Origin: Burkholderiales bacterium
Lineage (GTDB): Bacteria; Pseudomonadota; Gammaproteobacteria; Burkholderiales; Burkholderiaceae_F
Assembly (NCBI GenBank): GCA_016716275.1
Contig: JADJWR010000003.1
Coordinates: forward strand, 930,001-994,000
Length of the DNA: 64,000 nucleotides
Direction of reading: 5' to 3'
The stretch's first letter is position 1. Each line of letters opens with the position of its first letter. The notes beneath the pieces were generated by a model. That model made no database searches. It had not been told where the DNA came from and saw only the letters and a program-made list of their open reading frames with translations. Of this stretch, positions 38,121-45,885 are shown in pieces. The position numbers and the translations under genes were made by a program.

Positions 38121-38169
38121 CGGTTTCTTGGTCCGTCGGCGACGATGCGATGGCGGCCGCCGCGGCCGG

Positions 38170-38748
38170 CTACTTCTTCTTGTCGGCCTGTTCGCGCCAC
38201 TTGCGCAACTGGGCGAGCCACTCGGTCCAGTCGACCGGGCCGCTGTCGAAGCGCTTCTTCAGGTTGGCCAGCACGTTGCCCCAGGCGCGCTCGAAGTAGG
38301 CGTGGGCCTGGTCCCACTCGCCGCCATCGCCCCAGCCCGTGTGATGCAGGCTGACCCGCGTCTCGCGCGCCGCCAGCGGCTCGAAGCGAACGATCACGAA
38401 GGTGCGCTGCGCGCGCGCATCGGGCAGGTGCGGCGGCGCGTTCCAGTCGAACGAGAGCATCTTCTTCGGCTGCAGCGCCATGAAGCGCATATCGTCGGCG
38501 CCCTTCATGCCCGCCGGCGCCGTCGGGTCGAAGTGGATCTGGAAGGCGCCGCCCATCCGCGGCTCGATCACCGCCTCCGGCGCGAAGAAGCTGACGATCC
38601 CCTCGCGCGTGGTCCACGCGGCCCACGCCTCGTCGAGCGTCGCGGCGATCACCACCTGCTTGTCGATTGCCCGCTCGGCGGCGAGGCCGACCGTCGGCGC
38701 GAGCACCGCGCAGATGGCCAGCGGAATGACGGAGCGCCAGAGTTTCAT
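38170..38748 (-). CDS. Exported SRPBCC (AHSA1-like) domain protein
   Basis: The 192-residue product begins with a clear signal peptide (MKLWRSV, hydrophobic core, cleavage near GLAA at about residue 24). The rest is a START/SRPBCC fold of the AHSA1 type: a VVIAATLDEAWAAWTT opening, an MGGAFQIHFDP strand, TRVSLHHTGWGDGGEWD, and a long C-terminal helix. These domains bind hydrophobic ligands in a deep pocket. Export is unusual for this family. It sits between quinone oxidoreductase and aldehyde dehydrogenase genes on the same strand. The ligand is unknown. Confidence 0.8.
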   Translation of the reverse strand: MKLWRSVIPLAICAVLAPTVGLAAERAIDKQVVIAATLDEAWAAWTTREGIVSFFAPEAVIEPRMGGAFQIHFDPTAPAGMKGADDMRFMALQPKKMLSFDWNAPPHLPDARAQRTFVIVRFEPLAARETRVSLHHTGWGDGGEWDQAHAYFERAWGNVLANLKKRFDSGPVDWTEWLAQLRKWREQADKKK

Positions 38749-38788
38749 CGTCGGACCTCGTTTCGGCTCGCTGCGCGGCCGTGCCCGC

Positions 38789-39763
38789 TCAGGGGAGGAT
38801 CACCAGCTTGCCCACCGCGCGCCGCGCCAGCAGGTCCTGCAGGGCCTGCGGCACCTCGGCGAGCGGATAGGCCTTCGAGACATGTGGCCGCAGCAGACCC
38901 TGCGCCAGCCAGCCGAAGAGCTGCGCCAGCAGCTTGCCGTTGCCGGCCGGGTCGCGCTTGGCGAACTCGCCCCAGTACACGCCGACGGCCGACAGTTCCT
39001 TCAGCAGCAGCAGGTTCAGCGGAATCTGCGGGATCTCGCCCGCCGCGAAGCCGACCACCAGCAATCGCCCGCGCCAGCCAAGCGTGCGCAACGCCTCGAC
39101 CGTGTACCGACCGCCGACCGGATCGAACACCACGTCGACGCCGCGCCCGTCGGTCAGCGACTTCACCGCCTCGCGCAGGTCGGTCTGCGTGTAGTCGATG
39201 ACCTCCCCGGCGCCGCAGCCGCGCGCCGCCTGCAGCTTGTCGGCGGAGGAAGCGGCCGCGATCACCCGCGCGCCGGCGAGCTTGCCCAGTTCGACCGCCG
39301 CCAGGCCCACGCCGCCGCCGGCGCCGAGCACCAGCAGCGTCTCGCCCCGCTGCAACTGCCCGCGTTCGATCAACGCGTGCTGCGAGGTCGCGTAGGCCAG
39401 CGTGAAGCCTGCTGCCACCGTCGCATCGATCGATGCCGGCAGCGGCGCCGCCTGCGCCTGCGATGCACAGACGTACTCGGCAAAGCCGCCGATGCCGACG
39501 AAGGCGACCACCCGCTGGCCCGGCTCGAGCCGCGTGACGCCCTCGCCCACCGCGTCGATCGTGCCGGCGACCTCCGCGCCCGGCACGAAGGGCAGCGGCG
39601 GCTGCACCTGATACTTGCGCTGGACGATCAGCGCGTCGGGGAAGTTGACTCCGGCCGCCTCGATGCGGATCCGCACCTCGCCGGCGGCCGGATCCGGCAA
39701 CGGACAATCGACCAACCTCAGCCTCTCCGGGCCACCCCACTCGACGCACTGGATCGCCTTCAT
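38789..39763 (-). CDS. NADPH:quinone oxidoreductase family protein (zinc-free MDR)
   Basis: The 324-residue product is a medium-chain dehydrogenase/reductase lacking the zinc ligands of alcohol dehydrogenase. The N-terminal MKAIQCVEWGGPERLRL, GVNFPDALIVQRKYQ and PFVPGAEVAGTI are typical of the QOR/Qor2 group. The Rossmann motif is LVLGAGGGVGLAAVELGK, and VDVVFDPVGG follows. It likely reduces quinones or enoyl compounds using NADPH. The start at 39763 has GGAGAAGG upstream; longer frames upstream are not credible. It is divergent from the GST gene. Confidence 0.87.
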   Translation of the reverse strand: MKAIQCVEWGGPERLRLVDCPLPDPAAGEVRIRIEAAGVNFPDALIVQRKYQVQPPLPFVPGAEVAGTIDAVGEGVTRLEPGQRVVAFVGIGGFAEYVCASQAQAAPLPASIDATVAAGFTLAYATSQHALIERGQLQRGETLLVLGAGGGVGLAAVELGKLAGARVIAAASSADKLQAARGCGAGEVIDYTQTDLREAVKSLTDGRGVDVVFDPVGGRYTVEALRTLGWRGRLLVVGFAAGEIPQIPLNLLLLKELSAVGVYWGEFAKRDPAGNGKLLAQLFGWLAQGLLRPHVSKAYPLAEVPQALQDLLARRAVGKLVILP

Positions 39764-39886
39764 CGTTCCTTCTCCCGCGGGCGACTCTACGCCGAAGGCA
39801 AAGCGGTCACAACGCTGCGCTATTCTTCCCGGCCACCGTCGACGCGAGGCTCGTCGACCCCTGCCGAACGAGAAAGGAACCCACCG

Positions 39887-40582
39887 ATGATCGACCTCTA
39901 CTCCTGGCCGACACCCAACGGCCACAAGGTCCACATCATGCTCGAGGAGTGCGGCCTGCCCTACCGCGTGCATGCGGTGGACATCAGCGCCGGCGACCAG
40001 TTCAAGCCCGAGTTCCTCGCCATCAGCCCGAACAACAAGATCCCGGCGATCGTCGACTCCGATGGTCCGGACGGCAAGCCGATGTCGCTGTTCGAGTCGG
40101 GCGCGATCCTGGTCTATCTGGCCGGCAAGACCGGCCGCTTCCTTCCCGCCGACGTGCGCGGCCGCTACGTCGCCTTGCAGTGGCTGATGTTCCAGATGGG
40201 CGGCGTCGGGCCGATGTTCGGCCAGGCGCATCATTTCCGCATCTACGCGGCGGAGAAGATCGACTATGCGATCAACCGCTACACCAGCGAGGCGAAGCGG
40301 CTGTACAGCGTGATGGACAAGCGCCTGGGCGAGGCGCCGTACTTCGCCGGCGACTACGGCATCGCCGACATGGCGATCTACCCGTGGACCCGCTCGCACG
40401 CCAACCAGGGCGTCGACCTGGCCGATTATCCGAACGTCAGGCGCTGGTTCGACGCGATCGGCGCCCGCCCGGCGGTTCAGCGCGGCGTGCAGGTGCTCGC
40501 CGATCGCCGCAAGCCGGTCGCCCAGATGGACGAGCAGGCGCGACAGAACCTGTTCGGCTCGGCGCAGTACGAGAAGCGATAG
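39887..40582 (+). CDS. Glutathione S-transferase, YfcG/Ure2-like
   Basis: The 231-residue product has the thioredoxin-like N-terminal domain (IDLYSWPTPNGHKVHIMLEE) with a TPNG motif in the glutathione-activating position. NNKIPAIVD contains the cis-proline and LFESGAILVYLA the glutathione-binding ES. An all-helical C-terminal domain follows. The pattern is that of the Nu-class YfcG group, which acts as a disulfide-bond reductase in E. coli. It is monocistronic and faces the quinone oxidoreductase across a 123-bp gap, consistent with a shared redox or electrophile response. Confidence 0.88.
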   Translation: MIDLYSWPTPNGHKVHIMLEECGLPYRVHAVDISAGDQFKPEFLAISPNNKIPAIVDSDGPDGKPMSLFESGAILVYLAGKTGRFLPADVRGRYVALQWLMFQMGGVGPMFGQAHHFRIYAAEKIDYAINRYTSEAKRLYSVMDKRLGEAPYFAGDYGIADMAIYPWTRSHANQGVDLADYPNVRRWFDAIGARPAVQRGVQVLADRRKPVAQMDEQARQNLFGSAQYEKR

Positions 40583-40624
40583 TGGCGGGCCGGCCGGCCG
40601 CGGCAGGCGTGGGCAACGCGCCGG

Positions 40625-41062
40625 CTACTGCAGCGGGCCCTTGAGCAGTTTGGCGAACGGCATCGGCAGCACCTTGATGCCCTCTTCCTCGAGCGCGTCG
40701 GCCTCCTGCTTCGAGGTCAGGCCGCGGATGCCGCGCTCCGGCGCCTCCCTGTAGTGAATGCGCCGCGCCTCCTCGGCGAAACGCTCGCCGACGTCCTCGG
40801 TGCTGGCGGCGATCTCGCGCGCCATTTTCAGGAACAGCGCCTGCATCTGGTCGGATGTAGGCATCGCGGCAACCTGCCGCTGCGGCGGCGGCTCGGCACC
40901 GAGGTTCAGCCGCGGCGCCGACAGCGCCTTGCCGATCGCCGTCGAATCGCACACCGGGCATCTGACCTGCCCGCCGGCGACCTGGGCGTCGAACGCCTCC
41001 GCCGAAGCGAACCAGCCTTCGAAGGCGTGCCCTTGCTCGCAGTGCAGGTTGAAGACTTTCAT
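40625..41062 (-). CDS. DUF1178 family protein
   Basis: The 145-residue product starts MKVFNLHCEQGHAFEGWF, with a following VRCPVCDS, so two cysteine pairs could form a zinc ribbon. The C-terminal two thirds is helical and contains AREIAASTEDVGERFAEEARRIHY, a DUF1178 hallmark. No function is established for the family to my knowledge. The start at 41062 was chosen because it gives the conserved N-terminus. It is downstream of the tRNA cluster on the same strand. Confidence 0.88.
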   Translation of the reverse strand: MKVFNLHCEQGHAFEGWFASAEAFDAQVAGGQVRCPVCDSTAIGKALSAPRLNLGAEPPPQRQVAAMPTSDQMQALFLKMAREIAASTEDVGERFAEEARRIHYREAPERGIRGLTSKQEADALEEEGIKVLPMPFAKLLKGPLQ

Positions 41063-41080
41063 GCCTCGTCTGGCGGATCC

Positions 41081-41171
41081 TGGTGCCGCGGGCCGGACTC
41101 GAACCGGCACGCTCGGATTAGCGAGCGGCGGATTTTAAGTCCGCTGTGTCTACCGGTTTCACCACCGCGGC
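41081..41171 (-). tRNA. tRNA-Leu (anticodon UAA)
   Basis: A 91-nt class II tRNA with encoded CCA. The acceptor stem is GCCGCGG paired with CCGCGGC. The anticodon arm GCGGA-CTTAAAA-TCCGC gives anticodon TAA. A long variable arm and a T-arm with GGTTCGAGTCC are present. It is the last of three tRNAs after pgsA, the same order as glyW-cysT-leuZ in E. coli. Confidence 0.96.
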
Positions 41172-41225
41172 TTGCAACGATCGGGCGTGGCCGCGCATCG
41201 GTCAGCAGGCGCGCGGTTTGTCGAC

Positions 41226-41299
41226 TGGAGGCGGGGGTCGGAATCGAACCGGCGTACACGGATTTGCAGTCCGCTGCATGGCCACTCTGCCACCCCGCC
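41226..41299 (-). tRNA. tRNA-Cys (anticodon GCA)
   Basis: A 74-nt tRNA with encoded CCA. The acceptor stem is GGCGGGG paired with CCCCGCC, and the discriminator is U as expected for Cys. The anticodon arm CGGAC-TGCAAA-TCCG gives anticodon GCA. It lies 80 bp downstream of tRNA-Gly and 54 bp upstream of tRNA-Leu. Confidence 0.96.
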
Positions 41300-41346
41300 A
41301 TCACCTCGCGCCGATTGTAGCGGCGCGATCCGGCGCGCAAAGCAAA

Positions 41347-41368
41347 GGGGAAGCCGCCTGGCTTCCCC
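41347..41368 (-). terminator. Hairpin with T-rich tail between tRNA-Gly and tRNA-Cys
   Basis: A perfect 9-bp stem (GGGGAAGCC 41347-41355, GGCTTCCCC 41360-41368) with a 4-nt loop. On the minus strand the stem is followed by TTTGCTTTG. It looks like an intrinsic terminator or processing signal just after tRNA-Gly. Since tRNA-Cys and tRNA-Leu follow, it would have to be partial or they have their own promoter. Confidence 0.5.
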
Positions 41369-41379
41369 TTCGATGAAAC

Positions 41380-41455
41380 TGGAGCGGGAAACGAGTCTCG
41401 AACTCGCGACCTCAACCTTGGCAAGGTTGCGCTCTACCAACTGAGCTATTCCCGC
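41380..41455 (-). tRNA. tRNA-Gly (anticodon GCC)
   Basis: A 76-nt tRNA with encoded CCA. The acceptor stem is GCGGGAA paired with TTCCCGC. The anticodon arm CAACC-TTGCCAA-GGTTG gives anticodon GCC. The D-arm AGCTCAGTTGGTAGAGC and T-arm GAGTTCGAGACTC are canonical. It lies 49 bp after the pgsA stop. Confidence 0.97.
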
Positions 41456-41504
41456 GAAGACGCGGATTATATCGGCCCGTCGCACCCTGTCAAAAGCGCG
41501 CGGG

Positions 41505-42083
41505 CTAGCCGCCGACGCTGCCGTTCAGGTGCGGCCATGCCAGGCGCAGGTAATACAGCATCGAGTACAGGGTGAGCGCGGCGGCGACGTAGATCAGCAG
41601 CGTGCCGATCGCCGCCACCGGAATCACGCCGAACAGCGGGTCGTGATACAGCAGCACCGGGATGGCGACCATCTGCATGATGGTCTTCAGCTTGCCCAGC
41701 CAGTTCACGGCGACGCTGGCCGCCGCGCCGACCAGTGCCATCCACTCGCGCAGCGCCGAGACGGTGATCTCCCGGCCGATGATGATCAGCGCCACGAACT
41801 CGTCGATCCGCCCGAGCGCCAGCAGCACGACCAGCGCCGCGCTGACCATCAGCTTGTCCGCCACCGGGTCGAGAAAGGCGCCGAGCGGCGTCGTCAGCTG
41901 GTACTTGCGCGCCAGGTAGCCGTCGAACGCATCGGTGATCGCCGCCAGGGTGAACAGCGCGCAGGCGGTGGCGTTCTTCAAGTGCGACGGCAGCCACGCC
42001 TCCGGCAGGTAGAAGACACCGAGCACCATCGGGATCATCGCGATCCGCGCCCAGGTCAGGAGCATCGGCAGGTTGATCGGCAT
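41505..42083 (-). CDS. pgsA: CDP-diacylglycerol-glycerol-3-phosphate 3-phosphatidyltransferase PgsA
   Basis: PgsA makes phosphatidylglycerophosphate from CDP-diacylglycerol and glycerol-3-phosphate in the inner membrane. The 192-residue product has about five hydrophobic helices and the CDP-alcohol phosphotransferase signature D-G-x2-A-R-x8-G-x3-D-x3-D, seen as DGYLARKYQLTTPLGAFLDPVADK. The N-terminus MPINLPMLLTWARI is typical. It starts 7 bp after uvrC and is followed by three tRNAs, the same arrangement as in E. coli (uvrC-pgsA-glyW-cysT-leuZ). Confidence 0.95.
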   Translation of the reverse strand: MPINLPMLLTWARIAMIPMVLGVFYLPEAWLPSHLKNATACALFTLAAITDAFDGYLARKYQLTTPLGAFLDPVADKLMVSAALVVLLALGRIDEFVALIIIGREITVSALREWMALVGAAASVAVNWLGKLKTIMQMVAIPVLLYHDPLFGVIPVAAIGTLLIYVAAALTLYSMLYYLRLAWPHLNGSVGG

Positions 42084-42090
42084 GTCCTCG

Positions 42091-43956
42091 TCAGCCAGGC
42101 TGTCCGTGCAGTTGCGCGTAGATGCGCTCGGCGAGCTTACGGGAAACGCCGTCGACCCGCGCGATGTCCTCGACGGAGGCCGCCGTCAGCCCGCGCAGTC
42201 CGCCGAAGCGGGCGAGCAGCCGCTGCCGGCGCTTCGGTCCGATCCCTTCCATGTCCTCGAGCTGCGAGCTCGCCCGCGGCTTGGCCCGCCGCGCCCGCAT
42301 GCCGGTGATGGCGAAGCGGTGCGCTTCATCGCGGATCTGCGCAATCAGCAGCAGCGCCTGCGATTCGCGGCCGAGCTGCAGCGGCGCTCGCCCGTCGGCG
42401 AACACCAGTTCCTCGAGGCCGACCTTGCGCTCCGGCCCCTTGGCCACGCCGACCAGCACGCCGGCGTCGAGCCCGAGTTCCGCGAAGACCTGGCGCGCCA
42501 CTTCCACCTGCCCGGCGCCGCCGTCGATCAGCACCAGTCCCGGAAGCGCTCCCTCGCCGCGGGCGATGCGCTGGTAGCGCCGCGCCAGCACCTGGCGCAT
42601 CGCCGCGTAGTCGTCACCGGCGGCGACGCCATCGATGTTGAACCGGCGGTACTCGGCCGGCTGCACGGCGTGATCATGGAACACCACGCATGCCGCCTGC
42701 GTCGCCTCGCCCATCGTGTGCGAGACGTCGAAGCACTCGATGCGCAGGCGCGCCGGGTCGCCTTCCGGCGCCTCGAGTCCAAGGGTGTCGATGAGCGCCC
42801 GCGTGCGCACCTGCTGCGAGCCTTCCTCCGCCAGGCGACGCGCCAGCGCCAGTGCCGCGTTCGCCTCGGCCATCTCCAGCCAGTGCCGCCGCTGGCCCTG
42901 CGGCTGACGCAGCACCTGCAGCCGCTCGGCGGCAGGGCGGATCATCGGCGCCAGTTCGTCGGCGTCGATCTCGGCATTGACGATCAGCACGGGCGGCGCC
43001 GACAGGTCGGCGTAGTGCTGCGAGACGAAGGCCTCCAGCACCTCGGCCGCGTCGGCCTCCTCCGCCCGTCTGACGGGAAAGTACGGGCGATCGCCGAGAT
43101 GCCGGCCACCGCGCACCATCGCCAGGTTCACGCAGGCCTGGCCCTGCTCGATGAGCACCGCGATGACGTCGGCATCGGTGTCGCCGCCGGTGGTTTCGAC
43201 CGCCTGCTGGTGCAGCACGCGCGACAGGCTGCCGAGCTGGTCGCGCACCGCCGCCGCTTCCTCGAAGCGCAGATCGGCGGCAAGCTGCTGCATCGTCTGT
43301 TCGAGCTCGGCGGTCACCTCGCCCGCCTGCCCGCGCAGAAAGCGCACCGCGCGGTCGACGTCGGCAGCGTAGGCGCCGGCCTCGATCAGCGCGACGCAGG
43401 GCGCGCTGCAGCGGCCGATCTGGTGCAGCAGGCACGGACGCGACCGGTTGGCGAACACGGTGTCCTCGCAGGTGCGCAGGCGGAACACCTTCTGCAGCAC
43501 GCGGATGCTGTCCTTCACCGCCCAGGCGTTCGGGAAGGGGCCGAAGTACTGCGCGCGGCGGTCCGGCGCGCCGCGGAAATAGGCGATACGCGGGAAGGCA
43601 TGGGCGGTGAACTTCAGGTACGGATAGGACTTGTCGTCGCGGAACAGGATGTTGTAGCGCGGCGCCAGCTGCTTGATCAGGGTGTTCTCGAGCAGCAGCG
43701 CTTCGGCCTCGGAGCGGGTCACCGTCGTGTCGATCGCGGCGACCCGCTCGAGCATGTGCGCGATGCGCGGCGCCACCCCCCTGCCGAAGTACGAGCCGAC
43801 GCGCCGGCGCAGGTCGCGCGCCTTGCCGACGTACAGCACCAGGCCCGCCGCATCGAGCATCCGGTACACGCCGGGCAGGTGCGGCAGGCCGTCGACCACC
43901 GGGCGCGGGTCGAAGCCGGCGGACGCAGCTTCGCTTGGGTTTTCCGTGGGCGACAC
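42091..43956 (-). CDS. uvrC: Excinuclease ABC subunit UvrC
   Basis: UvrC makes both incisions around DNA lesions in nucleotide excision repair. The 621-residue product contains an N-terminal GIY-YIG domain for the 3' cut (GVYRMLDAAGLVLYVGKARDLRRR). A UVR motif near the middle (ADLRFEEAAAVRDQL) binds UvrB. The RNase H-like domain for the 5' cut contains IECFDVSHTMGEA and VLIDGGAGQV. C-terminal helix-hairpin-helix motifs (MEGIGPKRRQRLLARFGG) complete it. The start is GTG at 43956. It is divergent from efp. Confidence 0.97.
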   Translation of the reverse strand: MSPTENPSEAASAGFDPRPVVDGLPHLPGVYRMLDAAGLVLYVGKARDLRRRVGSYFGRGVAPRIAHMLERVAAIDTTVTRSEAEALLLENTLIKQLAPRYNILFRDDKSYPYLKFTAHAFPRIAYFRGAPDRRAQYFGPFPNAWAVKDSIRVLQKVFRLRTCEDTVFANRSRPCLLHQIGRCSAPCVALIEAGAYAADVDRAVRFLRGQAGEVTAELEQTMQQLAADLRFEEAAAVRDQLGSLSRVLHQQAVETTGGDTDADVIAVLIEQGQACVNLAMVRGGRHLGDRPYFPVRRAEEADAAEVLEAFVSQHYADLSAPPVLIVNAEIDADELAPMIRPAAERLQVLRQPQGQRRHWLEMAEANAALALARRLAEEGSQQVRTRALIDTLGLEAPEGDPARLRIECFDVSHTMGEATQAACVVFHDHAVQPAEYRRFNIDGVAAGDDYAAMRQVLARRYQRIARGEGALPGLVLIDGGAGQVEVARQVFAELGLDAGVLVGVAKGPERKVGLEELVFADGRAPLQLGRESQALLLIAQIRDEAHRFAITGMRARRAKPRASSQLEDMEGIGPKRRQRLLARFGGLRGLTAASVEDIARVDGVSRKLAERIYAQLHGQPG

Positions 43957-43981
43957 GTCGGGTCGACCGTCCTGCCCGCTC

Positions 43982-43987
43982 TATAAT
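43982..43987 (+). promoter_or_regulatory. Candidate -10 element for efp
   Basis: A perfect TATAAT lies 78 bp upstream of the efp ATG in the divergent uvrC-efp gap. It sits in the 9-nt loop of a 6-bp inverted repeat (GCCCGC 43974-43979, GCGGGC 43989-43994). No strong -35 is seen at 16-18 bp. Confidence 0.5.
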
Positions 43988-44065
43988 CGCGGGCTTTTCA
44001 GGCGCTTGTTGCGGCCTGCCATTGTAGTTAGATGCGGCGACCGCGCTGCCCCGTCAGGAACCCAC

Positions 44066-44632
44066 ATGGCAAAGATCCTCGCCACCGAAATCCGCGCCGG
44101 CAATCTTCTCGAGCTCGACAAGCGAATCTGGCGCGTGCTGAAGTCGCACCACGTGCACGTCGGCGGCCGCGGCGGCGCCTACATGCAGGTCGAGATGAAG
44201 GACGTCGAGAGCGGCCAGAAGCGCAACGAGCGGCTGTCGACCGACGACCGTGTCGAGCGCCCGTTCATCGACCGGCGCACGATGACCTACTCGTACCAGG
44301 ACGGCGCCAGCTACGTGTTCATGGACAACGAGACCTACGAGCAGCTGACGCTCGGCGCCGACTTTCTCGAGGGACAGTCCGACTACCTGCTGCCGAACAT
44401 GGAAGTCGAGATCAACTTCCACCACGAGCGGCCGATCGGCATCCAGCTGCCGGCCAGCGTGGTGCTGGAGGTGGTCGAGACCGAGCCGGGCATCAAGAAC
44501 GCCACGGCCACCACGTCGTTCAAGCCGGCCAAGCTGGAGACCGGCATGACCGTTCAGGTGCCGCCGTTCGTCAGCGCCGGCGAGAAGATCCGCGTCAGCA
44601 CCGACGACGGCTCCTACATCGAGCGCGCCTAG
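44066..44632 (+). CDS. efp: Translation elongation factor P
   Basis: EF-P binds between the P and E sites and relieves stalling at polyproline stretches. The 188-residue product has the three beta-barrel domains of normal length, ending STDDGSYIERA. The tip loop that carries the modified residue reads VGGRGGAY, with arginine at residue 35 where E. coli has the beta-lysylated lysine in KPGKGQ. The body otherwise resembles the lysine-type lineage (TYEQLTLGADFLEG, LEVVETEPGIKNATATTSFKPA). It could be rhamnosylated by an EarP enzyme or be unmodified; no modification gene lies in this window. The ATG at 44066 has AGGA upstream. Confidence 0.95.
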   Translation: MAKILATEIRAGNLLELDKRIWRVLKSHHVHVGGRGGAYMQVEMKDVESGQKRNERLSTDDRVERPFIDRRTMTYSYQDGASYVFMDNETYEQLTLGADFLEGQSDYLLPNMEVEINFHHERPIGIQLPASVVLEVVETEPGIKNATATTSFKPAKLETGMTVQVPPFVSAGEKIRVSTDDGSYIERA

Positions 44633-44645
44633 CCGCCGCCCGCGC

Positions 44646-45860
44646 ATGGCAACGCCCGCTGCCCCCGTGCCGCCCGCGGCGCTGGCCGGCGTGCGCGTCG
44701 TCGAGATGGGCCAGCTGATCGCCGGCCCGTTCGCCGGCAAGATGCTCGGTGAGTTCGGTGCCGAGGTCATCAAGATCGAGCCGCCCGGCAGCGGCGACCC
44801 GCTGCGCAAGTGGCGGATGCTCAAGGACGGCACCTCTGTATGGTGGCAGGTGCAGTCGCGCAACAAGCGCTCGATCGCGCTCGACCTGCGCGCCGCCGAG
44901 GGGCAGGAGCTGGCTCGCCGGCTGATCGCCGAGGCGGACGTGCTTATCGAGAACTTCCGGCCAGGCACGCTCGAAGGCTGGGGACTGGGCTGGGACGAGC
45001 TTCGGAAGCTCAATGCCGGCCTGGTGATGCTGCGCATCTCCGGCTACGGGCAGACCGGGCCGTATCGCGACCAGCCTGGCTTCGGCGTGATCGGCGAGGC
45101 CATGGGCGGCCTGCGCCACCTGACCGGCGAGCCGGGACGCGTGCCGGTGCGTGTCGGCGTTTCGATCGGCGACACGCTTGCCGGCCTGCACGGCGTGATC
45201 GGCGTCATGATGGCGCTGTATCACCGCAAGGTGAACGGCGGCGTCGGCCAGGTGATCGACGTGGCGCTGCACGAAGCGGTGTTCAACGTGATGGAGAGCC
45301 TGATCCCGGAGTACAGCGTCTTCGGCGCAGTGCGCGAGCCGACCGGCAGCAGCATGCCCGGCATCGCGCCGACCAATGCCTACCGCTGCAGCGACGGCTT
45401 CGCGCTGATCGCCGGCAACGGCGACAGCATCTTCAGGCGGCTGATGGAGGCGATCGGCCGCAGCGACCTCGCCAATGCGCCGGACCTGGCCGGCAACGTC
45501 GGCCGGGTGGCGCGGGTGGCAGAGATCGACGGCGCCATCGAAGCCTGGACCTCGACCCGCAGCGTGGCCGACGTGCTGGCAGCGATGGCGGCCGCCCGCG
45601 TGCCGGCCGGCAAGGTCTACACAGCAAAGGACATCTGCGACGACCCGCACTACCGCGCGCGCCAGATGATCGTGCGCCAGGTGACCCGCGACGGCTGGGC
45701 GCTCGACGTGCCCGGCGTGGTGCCGAAGCTCTCCGCCACCCCCGGCAGCCTGCGCTCGCCGGCACCGCGGCTTGGCGAGGACACCGATTCGGTGCTGCAG
45801 GAACTCGGCCTCGACCAGGCGACGATCGCCGCGCTGCGCGCCAGGCGCGTGCTCGGCTGA
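44646..45860 (+). CDS. Family III CoA-transferase (CaiB/BaiF)
   Basis: The 404-residue product is a family III acyl-CoA transferase or racemase. GQLIAGPFAGKMLGEFGAEVIKIEPP, SRNKRSIALDLR and LIENFRPGTLEGWGLGWDEL are typical. At the position of the formyl-CoA transferase nucleophile (MQDAV), this protein has VALHEAVFNVMES, a glutamate at residue 210; the same wording is, as I recall, common in a clade of proteobacterial homologues. The racemase histidine seen in the other family member here (14177-15376) is absent. It starts 13 bp after efp and so may be co-transcribed with it. The substrate is unknown. Confidence 0.85.
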   Translation: MATPAAPVPPAALAGVRVVEMGQLIAGPFAGKMLGEFGAEVIKIEPPGSGDPLRKWRMLKDGTSVWWQVQSRNKRSIALDLRAAEGQELARRLIAEADVLIENFRPGTLEGWGLGWDELRKLNAGLVMLRISGYGQTGPYRDQPGFGVIGEAMGGLRHLTGEPGRVPVRVGVSIGDTLAGLHGVIGVMMALYHRKVNGGVGQVIDVALHEAVFNVMESLIPEYSVFGAVREPTGSSMPGIAPTNAYRCSDGFALIAGNGDSIFRRLMEAIGRSDLANAPDLAGNVGRVARVAEIDGAIEAWTSTRSVADVLAAMAAARVPAGKVYTAKDICDDPHYRARQMIVRQVTRDGWALDVPGVVPKLSATPGSLRSPAPRLGEDTDSVLQELGLDQATIAALRARRVLG

Positions 45861-45885
45861 TCCGACCGGCGGGCTGCGCCGCGCC

